From: an uncultured Lachnospiraceae bacterium
GTDB lineage: Bacteria > Bacillota > Clostridia > Lachnospirales > Lachnospiraceae
Reading direction: 5' to 3'
Assembly: GCA_910579085.1 (NCBI GenBank)
Contig: CAJTRU010000011.1
Location: forward strand, 1-43,062
Length of the DNA: 43,062 nucleotides
Positions within the stretch are counted from its first letter, which is position 1, and each line of letters begins with the position of its first letter. Below are positions 8,536 through 16,388 of this stretch, in pieces. A program made the position numbers and the translations under genes. The notes beneath the pieces are model-generated. The model was not told the origin of the DNA, made no database searches, and saw only the letters and a list, made by a program, of their open reading frames with translations.

Positions 8536-8564
8536 ATTATAGCACATCTTTTGACGCTCCACAA
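8536..8564 (-). promoter_or_regulatory. Promoter of the toxin gene
   Basis: On the minus strand: TTGTGG (8564-8559), a 17-bp spacer ending in TGTGC, and TATAAT (8541-8536). The predicted leader of about 60 nt holds a small hairpin (ATTCT/AGAAT) just before the ribosome site. Confidence 0.7.
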
Positions 8565-8630
8565 CAATATTTTCATCACATATAAAAAGGATGTCAAAAT
8601 AATTGACACCCTTATATTATTATATCGTAT

Positions 8631-8921
8631 TCATGCTATTATCGTTTCTGCCCTGCTGTTATAGTTCTTAACAATACGGTTTACTGTACTTCTGGATAGC
8701 TCTGTATTTCTCATTATATCAGCTATCTTCATACCGCTGTCATATAATGCCATAACCATTTCTGGCTTCTCATTTTGTTTGCTTGGTCTGCCACCATTAC
8801 GCCCTCTTGCTTTTGCAGATGCAAGCCCCTCTTTGGTCCGCTATGAAATCAAATCCCTTTCAAGCTGTGATAAGCCAGACATTACAGTCAGCAAAAAATC
8901 ATTATAGGGAAAATCAATTTT
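8631..8921 (-). pseudogene. Broken serine recombinase (resolvase) C-terminal fragment
   Basis: One continuous minus frame reads ...FLLTVMSGLSQLERDLIS, an amber stop (where resolvases have Glu), then RTKEGLASAKARGRNGGRP and a Hin-type helix-turn-helix (MVMALYDSGMKIADIMRNTE). This is the middle and the DNA-binding end of a resolvase/invertase. The catalytic-serine N-terminal domain is missing and the internal stop is at about 8845. It is a dead relic of a transposon or integrative element. Confidence 0.85.
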
Positions 8922-9023
8922 CTTTCTGCTACGCAACCAAAACGGCAAGGCGCATAGAACCCGAAAAGACGGTACAGCCCTTATAACCGGGGCTATACCG
9001 TCCAATATGAAATTATATCCTTA

Positions 9024-9500
9024 TCACCGCAAACCTTGCTTTTTACCAAGCTTTTTAACACAAATAAATATTACAAAGGCAGTTGCAATTAAAAATTCTG
9101 CGAATATTACAGGCTTTCCCCATATTTCCATTCCAAAAGAAAAAAACAAGTAATGTTCAATAAAACATGCTGCCAAAAACACCATATATATTGCAAGTGA
9201 ATACATTACACATCCAAAAATCTGCCGCTGCTGCTGTTCCTTTGCCAGCATAACCTGCTGCTGTTTCTCCAGCATTTCAGTTTTTACTGATAAATCATCT
9301 ATTTCTGATGATTTTAACAAATAATCAGTTGTAACATCAAAGATTACACTTAATTTTATTATTTTTTCAAGTTCTGGTGTTGCCTGCCCGCTCTCCCACT
9401 TTGAAACAGACTGCCGGGAAACACCAGTTTTTTCTGCAAGCTGCTCTTGTGTCAGGTCTTTTGCTTTTCTTAATGTTAATAACTTTTCTGAAAAATCCAT
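9024..9500 (-). CDS. XRE-family regulator with two membrane segments
   Basis: A 158-residue protein. Residues 1-65 are a Cro/C1-type helix-turn-helix (LRKAKDLTQEQLAEKTGVSRQSVSKWESGQATPE as the five-helix core). A linker with a Gln/Glu-rich helix (about 73-93) follows, then two hydrophobic segments (about 95-113 and 128-147) and a basic tail. This layout is common for membrane-attached XRE regulators in clostridia, which are often encoded next to membrane genes they control; no such partner is adjacent here. The start has GGAGGATAAAGT upstream. Confidence 0.88.
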   Translation of the reverse strand: MDFSEKLLTLRKAKDLTQEQLAEKTGVSRQSVSKWESGQATPELEKIIKLSVIFDVTTDYLLKSSEIDDLSVKTEMLEKQQQVMLAKEQQQRQIFGCVMYSLAIYMVFLAACFIEHYLFFSFGMEIWGKPVIFAEFLIATAFVIFICVKKLGKKQGLR

Positions 9501-9651
9501 AATACTTTATCCTCCTTAATTATAATACCTGGATAGTATCAAAAAACCTGGCTGCTTTCTATATAACCTGCTGTACATCTGCGCAACCAGTAGCAGAAGT
9601 ATACCACCAGTTTATAGAATTACGCAACTACAGGCTACAATCAAGTAATAA

Positions 9652-9706
9652 GAGTGAAAAATAAATTTTTCACTCGGCAAGTTTGTGTCTGCGCTGCGAC
9701 ACAAAC
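9652..9706. repeat. Two tandem perfect hairpins upstream of tRNA-Leu
   Basis: GAGTGAAAAA/TTTTTCACTC (9652-9661, 9666-9675, 4-nt loop) is followed five bases later by GTTTGTGTC/GACACAAAC (9681-9689, 9698-9706, 8-nt loop). The first could act as a terminator or operator. Neither lies inside a convincing gene: a 62-codon frame from 9749 to 9934 runs through the tRNA promoter and is probably chance. Confidence 0.5.
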
Positions 9707-9874
9707 ATTGCATTATGCGCAAAAGGCAGCGCAGAAATGAGGGAAATTATGATAGATAATTTGCAATTATATTGTGTTCGTAGGAATGAATGGAATAATT
9801 TAGTGGAACACCAGAAATCCTGTGTCTATCTGCAAATTTGTAAAAACGGACGTGATAAGTTTCCAAATTTTTAT

Positions 9875-9903
9875 TTGACAAGTATTAAAAAAAATGGTAA
9901 GAT
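9875..9903 (+). promoter_or_regulatory. Promoter of tRNA-Leu
   Basis: TTGACA (9875-9880), a 17-bp spacer and TAAGAT (9898-9903). Transcription should begin near 9910, about 25 nt before the mature tRNA. Confidence 0.85.
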
Positions 9904-9934
9904 ACTTAAGGTTATTAAAAAGAATTACATGTAA

Positions 9935-10014
9935 GCCGCTGTGGCGGAACTGGCAGACGCATACGACTCAAAATCGTACGGGAAACCATATGGGTTCGAG
10001 TCCCATCAGCGGCA
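9935..10014 (+). tRNA. tRNA-Leu (anticodon CAA)
   Basis: The cloverleaf can be read directly. The acceptor stem is GCCGCTG/CAGCGGC with discriminator A, the anticodon stem-loop is TACGA-CTCAAAA-TCGTA (anticodon CAA), and the variable arm GG-GAAA-CC is a short class II arm. The T stem-loop is ATGGG-TTCGAGT-CCCAT. CCA is not encoded. It is a single-gene unit with its own promoter and terminator. Confidence 0.97.
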
Positions 10015-10055
10015 TTTGTCAGAAGTATTGCAAATTCCTATATATTTTACAGAAT

Positions 10056-10082
10056 AAAAAGCCTGTTGTAACAGGCTTTTTA
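10056..10082 (+). terminator. Terminator of tRNA-Leu
   Basis: AAAAGCCTGTT/AACAGGCTTTTT forms a symmetrical stem followed by TATTTATTTT, about 45 nt after the tRNA. Its A-rich left flank means it could also work on the minus strand. Confidence 0.85.
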
Positions 10083-10130
10083 TTTATTTTAATATATTTT
10101 CTGCAGGAAGTATTAAAGTATGTATAAAAA

Positions 10131-10160
10131 GGTATAAGGAAACTTTCGTTTCCTTATACC
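10131..10160 (-). terminator. Terminator of the cheY-like gene
   Basis: GGTATAAGGAAAC/GTTTCCTTATACC is a perfect 13-bp stem with a 4-nt loop. On the minus strand it is followed by TTTTTATA, 63 nt beyond the response-regulator stop codon. Confidence 0.85.
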
Positions 10161-10222
10161 CTCTCTGGTATTTTAATGCATAATATTTAAAACTGACATC
10201 TTTATAAATATGTAACGGGCGG

Positions 10223-10585
10223 CTAACCAATAACTTTCTGGACGGCTTCTAAAACCCTGTCGGCCTGGAAAGGTTTAACTATGAAATCCTTCGCTCCATT
10301 CTGGATAGCTTCGATAACCATTGCCTGCTGTCCCATAGCAGAACACATAATAACATTTGCTCCAGCATCTACTTCCTTTATCTTTTTAAGAGCCTGTATA
10401 CCATCCATCTCTGGCATTGTAATATCCAGCGTAACCAGGTCTGGCTTTAATTCGCTGTATTTCTGGACTGCAACTACACCATTCTCAGCCTCACCTACAA
10501 CGTTATAACCGCCTTTTGTTAAGATATCTTTTACCATCATTCGCATGAACGCTGCATCATCAACTATTAAAATATTATTTCCCAT
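10223..10585 (-). CDS. cheY: CheY-like single-domain response regulator
   Basis: A 120-residue receiver domain with all the phospho-acceptor machinery: acidic pair Asp9-Asp10 (ILIVDD), phosphorylated Asp54 (VTLDITMPEMDG), Ser82 (CSAMG) and Lys104 (IVKPF). There is no output domain. The start is set at the ATG at 10585 because AAGGGAG lies about eight bases upstream; the frame from 10603 would include that site. In Firmicutes such proteins bind the flagellar switch when phosphorylated by CheA. No cheA or flagellar gene is near, but two chemoreceptors are in the window. A role outside chemotaxis cannot be excluded. Confidence 0.9.
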   Translation of the reverse strand: MGNNILIVDDAAFMRMMVKDILTKGGYNVVGEAENGVVAVQKYSELKPDLVTLDITMPEMDGIQALKKIKEVDAGANVIMCSAMGQQAMVIEAIQNGAKDFIVKPFQADRVLEAVQKVIG

Positions 10586-10823
10586 GGTCATTCTCCCTTG
10601 CATAAATTATTATCAAGTCCCCTATGTAATACATTCACCCACAAATCTATTACACTCTCTGTATAAGGAACTCTTAGAAAACTTCATTCTTCTTTAGTCA
10701 GTCCTATTTGACTACAATTCTTATAATAGATTATATATCTTTTGGGCAACCATGTCAAGTAAATTGGTCTTATCAAAAATAATTTTGCCATAGCAGTTTC
10801 ATTATGCCTGTATAGCATAAATA

Positions 10824-11276
10824 TCAGAAATACTTGCGGTTTCCCCATAAATTTCCTTTTTTCAAATCAATATACTCACCATATGCCTTCTCAAGCATCT
10901 GTTTCTCATTAGAAAATTTTAATAAGTGGTATGCTTCGTGATATTTATAATATCCTGAATCTTCAAAATATTCTTCGCGCTGTGGTTTGCTATAATAACT
11001 GTCAGCCATCATAAGATACCAGTGTACATCCTTGACTACAACGTCCTTAGGTGTATTAAAACTATACTGGCTTTTACCAACATATTTAATTATATTAGCC
11101 GATACTCCGGTTTCCTCACGTACCTCACGTAGTGCAGTTTCATTGTATTCTTCACCTTCTTCAACAGTTCCTTTTGGAAGAACCCATCCTTCATAACGAT
11201 TTCTATAATTTTTATATAGTAGCAAAATCTTTCCTCTGAAAATCACCACACCGCCACAACTAATTGCCTCAATCAT
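10824..11276 (-). CDS. NUDIX hydrolase
   Basis: A 150-residue NUDIX-fold enzyme. The Nudix box is complete: GTVEEGEEYNETALREVREE followed by TGV, matching GX5EX7REUXEEXGU, preceded by GWVLPK. It should cleave a nucleoside diphosphate linked to another group, with Mg2+ bound by the REVREE glutamates. The substrate is not predictable; the N-terminal CGGVVIFRGKILLLYKNY resembles Ap4A-type hydrolases only loosely. The ATG at 11276 has AGGAGG seven bases upstream, so the longer frame to 11306 is rejected. Confidence 0.92.
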   Translation of the reverse strand: MIEAISCGGVVIFRGKILLLYKNYRNRYEGWVLPKGTVEEGEEYNETALREVREETGVSANIIKYVGKSQYSFNTPKDVVVKDVHWYLMMADSYYSKPQREEYFEDSGYYKYHEAYHLLKFSNEKQMLEKAYGEYIDLKKGNLWGNRKYF

Positions 11277-11478
11277 TGCAAATCCTCCTGGTTGGTGTGA
11301 ACACATTTCATACAGTATACATCTTTTTTAAATTATTTGCAACGCCAAATATAATTTATATGTGCAGAAACCATTTCCAGGACATTATTTTCCAGTATGT
11401 ATTCCATGCCAGTATAAATACACTTAATATAAATAATGGCATGGGACTGCCGCTGGCTACAGGTATACTAGTTTTATA

Positions 11479-13275
11479 TCAGATATTAAACCTTCCTATC
11501 TCTTCATTAAGGCTGGTATTAAGTTCTGCAAGTTCTTCCAGGTTTTTCTTGCTTCCATAAATACCTTCATTAAGCAGGTTAGTACTTGCACTTGTTTCCT
11601 GTGCACTTGCAGCATTTTCTTCAACAACACTTGCAAGACTGTTAATACTGTCTGAAACTGATGTTTTAAGTTCTGCAAGTTTATCTGTCTGCAGGCTTAT
11701 ACTTCCTGAAACTTCCTCTACTGACTTAATCTCTTTATAAAGGTTTTCAAATGCTTCCCTTGTATCTTTAAGACACTTTGCCTGTTCTTGTACGTTCTGT
11801 GAAACATCTTCCATTTTCTCAACAGAAAGCCCCGAATTTGCAATAAGCCTGGTTACTGCTTCATTTATTTCAGAAGCACTCTTATTGCTTTCATCAGCAA
11901 GTTTCCTTATCTCTTCTGCAACAACTGCAAAACCTTTACCCTGTTCACCGGCCCTCGCTGCCTCAATGCTGGCATTAAGTGACAAGAGGCTGGTCTGTTC
12001 TGCAATATTTGTAATAACATCTATTGCCCTTTGTATATTTTCAACTGAACTGTTTGTTTCCTGTGTCTGTGCATTTACAAATTCAATAGCAAGATTTGTC
12101 TTGCCAGAAATGTCTGAAAGTTTCTCTATATTATCCACTGCACTGCCTGAATAATCTGTCATTAATGTAACAGCCTGTTCAAGCTGGACTACTGAAGAAT
12201 TCTCTTTATCAATAACATATTCCAGTTCTTTTACCTGCCTGCTTACAGTTTCTGTATCAGATGCCTGGCTTGCCGCACCTTGTGCAATATCTTCAACCGC
12301 CTGGTTGATGCTTGCAATATTTTCAGCCAGTGTATCAAAATAAGCACCAAAACTCTTATTATCTTCACCAAGTTTTACTGCAAGCGAATTTATGCTGCCT
12401 ACCATACTGTTTAATGAACTATGTACTGATTTTAATGCTCTGGATATCTTTCCAATTTCATCACCACGTCCCATATATTTTGTATCAACCTGGAACGTCA
12501 GGTTTCCATTTGCAATCTGTTCAAGTGATTTTTCAACTCTTTCAATAGGGGTAGAAATTCTGCTTCCAACTATTATTGCGGCAATAACTGCAATAACAAG
12601 CATAATAACAGACATTATTGATAAGTTTCTGATAATTGACTTGTAAGAATTTGTAAGAACATTATTATTTGCTTCCATCTCTGCCTGCATGTCATCTACA
12701 TAATTACCTGTAGCGACTGCCCAGCCCCACGGTTCAAATTCCTCCGCATATGCCATCTTTGGTGCAACAGTTTTGCCATCTGCCTTTGTAAAATAAAAAC
12801 TGTGGTATCCTCCACCACTTTCTGCTGCTTTAACCACCTCCTGCGTAACCATTACGCCATTCTGGTCTTCTAATCCTTTACGGTTAGTACCCTCTTGTTC
12901 TGACAGTACTGGGTGCATTACAAGTACATAATCCATACCATCAATCCAGATATATCCACTATCATCATCCCTGTAACGCATATGCCTTACTGCCTCTTTT
13001 GCACCATTTTTTGCTTCTTCTTCTGTAATCTCCCCACTTTGGAACTTGTCATAATACGACTTGATTACAGACATTGCTGACTGTACCTGTGATTTTATCT
13101 CGGTTTTGTATCCATCATTCATCGCCTGGTCATATTTCCCAATACCTGTATCAGACAGCCTGTGTGTCTGGAATGCCGAAAATAAGCCAAAAATTACAGC
13201 GATGCTAATAACAATCGCACTTACAACACCCATAATCTGGTACTTCAAACTTATAAACTTCTTTTCTTTACCCAA
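11479..13275 (-). CDS. Methyl-accepting chemotaxis protein with single Cache (sCache_2) sensor
   Basis: A 598-residue transmembrane chemoreceptor. TM1 is at about 12-32. An extracellular single Cache domain follows at about 50-200, with the typical DDSGYIWIDGMDYVLVMHP and NGVMVTQEVV stretches. TM2 is at about 215-237, then HAMP (about 238-290) and a long signalling helix pair. The conserved CheA/CheW hairpin is IAEQTSLLSLNASIEAARAG followed by EQGKGFAVVAEEIRKLA. Cache domains of this type bind small organic acids or similar ligands. The start is a TTG at 13275 with GGGAG nine bases upstream. Next to the NUDIX gene, with no che operon nearby. Confidence 0.95.
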   Translation of the reverse strand: MGKEKKFISLKYQIMGVVSAIVISIAVIFGLFSAFQTHRLSDTGIGKYDQAMNDGYKTEIKSQVQSAMSVIKSYYDKFQSGEITEEEAKNGAKEAVRHMRYRDDDSGYIWIDGMDYVLVMHPVLSEQEGTNRKGLEDQNGVMVTQEVVKAAESGGGYHSFYFTKADGKTVAPKMAYAEEFEPWGWAVATGNYVDDMQAEMEANNNVLTNSYKSIIRNLSIMSVIMLVIAVIAAIIVGSRISTPIERVEKSLEQIANGNLTFQVDTKYMGRGDEIGKISRALKSVHSSLNSMVGSINSLAVKLGEDNKSFGAYFDTLAENIASINQAVEDIAQGAASQASDTETVSRQVKELEYVIDKENSSVVQLEQAVTLMTDYSGSAVDNIEKLSDISGKTNLAIEFVNAQTQETNSSVENIQRAIDVITNIAEQTSLLSLNASIEAARAGEQGKGFAVVAEEIRKLADESNKSASEINEAVTRLIANSGLSVEKMEDVSQNVQEQAKCLKDTREAFENLYKEIKSVEEVSGSISLQTDKLAELKTSVSDSINSLASVVEENAASAQETSASTNLLNEGIYGSKKNLEELAELNTSLNEEIGRFNI

Positions 13276-13413
13276 AGAAAAACACTCCCTTCTTATTCAC
13301 CAGCATAACATGCCAGTTTTATCTTCTAATATTATACTTCATTAAAGATAATACTTCAAGCGCTTAAATTCACCTGTAAAAACCCTGAAAAGTGACAAAC
13401 AGGCAAAAAACTA

Positions 13414-13440
13414 ACGGGCTGCCTTATCTTGGCAGCCCGT
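13414..13440 (-). terminator. Terminator downstream of the secreted-protein pair
   Basis: ACGGGCTGCC/GGCAGCCCGT with a 7-nt loop is a perfect GC-rich stem. On the minus strand it is followed by TAGTTTTTT, 114 nt after the 13554 stop. The 277-bp gap 13276-13553 holds nothing else I can identify. Confidence 0.85.
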
Positions 13441-13553
13441 CAGCCTTATCTCCAATTACATCCCCATGCAACTAAAGATACCTTCTCTTATTATAAAGTA
13501 CCACGCCTAAAACCATTGCTTTAAACAGCATACTTTTTTAACTATTATGTAAA

Positions 13554-14114
13554 TTATTTAAGTTTAATTTTAAATGAGATTGAAAGAGATTTCTTAAATG
13601 CAAACTTCTCTGGTGCTGCACAAGGGTCAGCCTTTGTATCACCATACTCATTGAAAATTTCAAGACGGTACTTATAATTGCCTTCTGACTGGTGCTCTTT
13701 CTCAATATAGCCCTGTTTTAATTTAGCTCCTTTTATAGCAACTTTTTTGCCATCAACTTTAACTACTACATTACTGATTTTAACCTTTGACTCTTTATAA
13801 TCTTTCATAAGGTCAACAATATCAACACATAATACAGTAGTGCTTGTAATGCTCTCGCTTGCACCATCTAAATCACTCCTGCTAATATTTAAAGAAACTT
13901 TCTGTGAACCTTTTTTGTTCTTAATAGTCTTAGCACCTTTGCAAGCATCATCACTCATGCCGTTCTGTACTTTCCATGTGCTGTCAGCAAACATAATATA
14001 TGTTTTATAATTCTTTGCCTTAGCTGATGCCCTGTTAGCTGTAACTGCAAAACCTGTAACTACCATTGCAAATGCAAGTACTAATGATAAACTTCTTTTT
14101 AATGTTTTTTTCAT
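13554..14114 (-). CDS. Secreted protein of unknown function, paralogue A
   Basis: A 186-residue precursor with a clear Sec signal peptide: KKTLKRSLSLVLAFAMVVTG, an AxA-type cleavage region (RASAKA) near residue 31, then a Lys-rich soluble domain. The mature part contains YKTYIMFADSTWKVQN and a beta-rich end (KKSLSISFKIKLK). The neighbouring gene has the same architecture: YxxY plus W in the first 20 mature residues, a Lys-rich middle and an FK/IK beta-strand end. The two look like a tandem duplication. I do not recognise the family; there is no sortase or LysM motif. The start is chosen by the GGAGGG ribosome site upstream of 14114. Confidence 0.85.
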   Translation of the reverse strand: MKKTLKRSLSLVLAFAMVVTGFAVTANRASAKAKNYKTYIMFADSTWKVQNGMSDDACKGAKTIKNKKGSQKVSLNISRSDLDGASESITSTTVLCVDIVDLMKDYKESKVKISNVVVKVDGKKVAIKGAKLKQGYIEKEHQSEGNYKYRLEIFNEYGDTKADPCAAPEKFAFKKSLSISFKIKLK

Positions 14115-14137
14115 GTTAATCCCTCCACAAATATGTT

Positions 14138-14154
14138 TTGTACAATATGTACAA
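14138..14154. promoter_or_regulatory. Palindromic operator candidate in the leader of paralogue A
   Basis: TTGTACA-ATA-TGTACAA is a perfect 7-bp inverted repeat with a 3-bp centre. It lies between the promoter (14169-14197) and the ribosome site of the secreted-protein gene, a suitable place for a repressor. Confidence 0.5.
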
Positions 14155-14168
14155 CCCGGCCAGCTATT

Positions 14169-14197
14169 ATAATACACCCTTTGTCTATATTTGTCAA
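14169..14197 (-). promoter_or_regulatory. Promoter of secreted paralogue A
   Basis: On the minus strand: consensus TTGACA (14197-14192), a 17-bp spacer and TATTAT (14174-14169). The gene therefore has its own promoter even though its paralogue lies directly upstream on the same strand. Confidence 0.8.
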
Positions 14198-14212
14198 TAC
14201 AAATACAACAGA

Positions 14213-14806
14213 TTATTTAAACTTAATAGTATAAGTAACTTTTATGCTCTTCTTAGGCATAGTGTACTTAAATGTTGGAACTCTTGAATTCCATGTATTA
14301 ATTATCTGGATTTGTGTAAAATCATCTGTTTTATCAGGGTCTGGGGTTAAAACTGCTTTCTTAAATGTCTTAACTTTCTTGCCATCAAAGAACACCTGTA
14401 CATTTGTAACATTAACTTTGTCTTTCATTGTTCCAGGGATAGAAGTATCAACAAAAAGTGTGTTAAAAGCAGTATCATTGCCCATAACTTCTGGCTTAAG
14501 TCCTGTAAGTGATACAGTATATTTCTTAGCCTTTTTAGCTTTTTTCATTGACTTTACATCTGTAAATTTAGCTTTAGATGCTGCTGGCGCAAGTTCATTA
14601 GTTGTATTCTGGAGATTGTCACTGAACTTTGAATCGTTATGTGCATTCCTGAAAGTCCACATATCTGTAGTAAGACATAAATAAGCGCCATAAGATGCTG
14701 CTGCTGATGCCCTTTTCTGTAAAGGTGCAGCTATTACAGAACTTGCAACTACTGCAACTGCTAAAACAAGAGATAAAATCTTCTTTGCTGTTTTGCTGGA
14801 TTTCAT
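14213..14806 (-). CDS. Secreted protein of unknown function, paralogue B
   Basis: A 197-residue precursor. The signal peptide runs from residue 1 to about 36 (basic KSSKTAKK, then LSLVLAVAVVASSVIAA, and an ASA cleavage site near RASAAA). The mature part has YGAYLCLTTDMWTFRN, a Lys-rich KSMKKAKKAKKYT stretch and the end KKSIKVTYTIKFK, so it resembles paralogue A in layout. It probably folds into a small beta-rich extracellular domain. Function is unknown. An AGGAGGAG ribosome site precedes the ATG. The gap 14807-14958 shows nothing definite. Confidence 0.85.
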   Translation of the reverse strand: MKSSKTAKKILSLVLAVAVVASSVIAAPLQKRASAAASYGAYLCLTTDMWTFRNAHNDSKFSDNLQNTTNELAPAASKAKFTDVKSMKKAKKAKKYTVSLTGLKPEVMGNDTAFNTLFVDTSIPGTMKDKVNVTNVQVFFDGKKVKTFKKAVLTPDPDKTDDFTQIQIINTWNSRVPTFKYTMPKKSIKVTYTIKFK

Positions 14807-14958
14807 AAATTACTCCTCCTTCTATAATATTAATTTAAGTATGCCTGGGAACTGCCCATATAATATAGGTGCTTCCTTAACATACCCAAATGCTAACACA
14901 TCTTATGCAACTTTTCTACGTTGAAAACAAGAACCATTTTACACGCAAAATAAGACAT

Positions 14959-15465
14959 TTATCTTGCAAGAAAATCCGTAATTTCTGCTATATACAGAGT
15001 ATGGTAATCTTTATCTTTATACCATGCCATGTCAATGCCCTTGTCCTTAAAATCTTCTGGTTTAATTAATGTGGCAGACATTACTTTGCATATTAAAAGG
15101 AGGTCTGCCTGGTCTATATATGGGACACCATTATAATATCCTATTTCCACACCTGACTCTTTTATCTTGTCTTCATCCCGCCCTGAAACTGAACCAAGAA
15201 ATTTCATAAGCTTCTTATAATCATTCTTTGGAAAACTTAATGAAAATTTTCCTTCCCTGTCTATAAACTCTTTAGTGAAACGGCTCTGCCTTATAACAAC
15301 AAATGCGGCATCTTTGCCCCACATCTGTCCAAGTGCTCCCCATGATGCTGTCATTGTGTTCACTTTCTGTTCATTGCCAGCAGTAACAAGCATCCAGTCC
15401 TTTCCTATTTTATCAAATGGGTTAATCTCCATTATATCTGTTGTAATTTTCTGAAAACTATGCAT
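14959..15465 (-). CDS. Flavin reductase / FMN-binding split-barrel protein
   Basis: A 168-residue protein with the flavin-binding split-barrel pattern. FDKIGKDWMLVTAG near the N-terminus is followed by NTMTASWGALGQMWG, the usual FMN-phosphate loop, then RQSRFTKEFIDREGKFSLSFP. Relatives reduce flavins with NAD(P)H or carry FMN as redox proteins. No partner monooxygenase is adjacent. CAGGAGGAAAGG precedes the ATG. It is divergent from the PHP-domain gene; the roughly 100 bp between them should hold both promoters. Confidence 0.88.
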   Translation of the reverse strand: MHSFQKITTDIMEINPFDKIGKDWMLVTAGNEQKVNTMTASWGALGQMWGKDAAFVVIRQSRFTKEFIDREGKFSLSFPKNDYKKLMKFLGSVSGRDEDKIKESGVEIGYYNGVPYIDQADLLLICKVMSATLIKPEDFKDKGIDMAWYKDKDYHTLYIAEITDFLAR

Positions 15466-15542
15466 AATCCTTTCCTCCTGAAAAATATTTTATATTACAA
15501 TGATACCATATATTTATAATATGCAGATAACTTTTTTTTGAT

Positions 15543-15566
15543 ATTTTACCTTTTATTTGGTAAAAT
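15543..15566. promoter_or_regulatory. Perfect 8-bp inverted repeat before the PHP gene
   Basis: ATTTTACC (15543-15550) and GGTAAAAT (15559-15566) flank an 8-base T-rich loop and abut the ATG at 15568. A TATAAT at 15515-15520 could be the -10 box, which would put the dyad in the 5' leader. It could be an operator or an mRNA hairpin hiding the start. Confidence 0.45.
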
Positions 15567-15567
15567 A

Positions 15568-16293
15568 ATGTTAACTAACAGAGCTAAAACCCAAATTACT
15601 GTTTTAGCAGAAATGAGGCCAAAATTGAAAACAGAATTACATGCACACACAAGTGAAACAAGCCCTTGTGCAAATATAAGCGCCAGGAAACTTGTAGAAA
15701 TGTATAACGCAGCAGGTTATGACGCTGTTGTTATTACAGACCACTATAGCAAATGGGTTATGGGGCATAATAATATTACAGACCCGCTGGAATTTACAGA
15801 ATTTTTCCTGAATGGATACCAGTGCGCCCTGGAATACTCACAGAAAAATAATTTCCATTTAAAAATCCTGCCTGGTGCAGAAATAAACCTTTTAGAAAGC
15901 CCAAATGACTATCTTTTATATGGTGCAGATACAGAATTCTTCTTACAGAATCCGCTTATGTTTAACCTGTCTTTAAAAGAGTTATATAAACTTTGCCATA
16001 AGAATGGCATACTGCTTGTACAGGCACATCCAAACAGGGCTTACTGCACACCTGCTGACCCGCATTTTCTTGATGGTGCAGAGGTATATAATGGCAATAT
16101 GCGCCATAATAGTAATAATAAGAAAACATTCAAATGGGCAGGGCAGAACGGGCTGGTTATGACTTCTGGAAGTGATTTCCACGAAGAAGAAGACCTGGCA
16201 AAAGGCGGCATAATAACAGATACTGGTTTTAATTCTGTAAAAGAGCTTGCAGAAATACTTAAATCAGGAAATTACAGCCTTATTATGGAGTAA
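15568..16293 (+). CDS. PHP-domain metal-dependent phosphoesterase
   Basis: A protein of 241 residues from this ATG (226 if it starts at 15613, which fits the family better because the HxH motif then lies nearer the N-terminus). PHP motifs are present: TELHAHTSETSPCA (metal-binding HxH), VVITDHYS, LPGAEINLL, LVQAHPNR and a final SGSDFHEEED. Relatives hydrolyse phosphoesters of nucleotides or other small molecules in the cytoplasm. The start is uncertain since neither ATG has a good ribosome site. It is followed 95 bp later by the YihY gene on the same strand. Confidence 0.9.
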   Translation: MLTNRAKTQITVLAEMRPKLKTELHAHTSETSPCANISARKLVEMYNAAGYDAVVITDHYSKWVMGHNNITDPLEFTEFFLNGYQCALEYSQKNNFHLKILPGAEINLLESPNDYLLYGADTEFFLQNPLMFNLSLKELYKLCHKNGILLVQAHPNRAYCTPADPHFLDGAEVYNGNMRHNSNNKKTFKWAGQNGLVMTSGSDFHEEEDLAKGGIITDTGFNSVKELAEILKSGNYSLIME

Positions 16294-16388
16294 AAACCAC
16301 TGTCATATCATTATTTTTTATTATTACTGCTCCTGGTGGCAGCAAGGCAGTTTCTGGCTATGCCACTGGAAGCAGCCAGGAGGAATAT

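Noticed and set aside
9749..9934. 62-codon frame with a GAGGG site upstream of tRNA-Leu
   Set aside because: It contains the tRNA promoter boxes and has no recognisable protein features; the base composition looks like spacer DNA.
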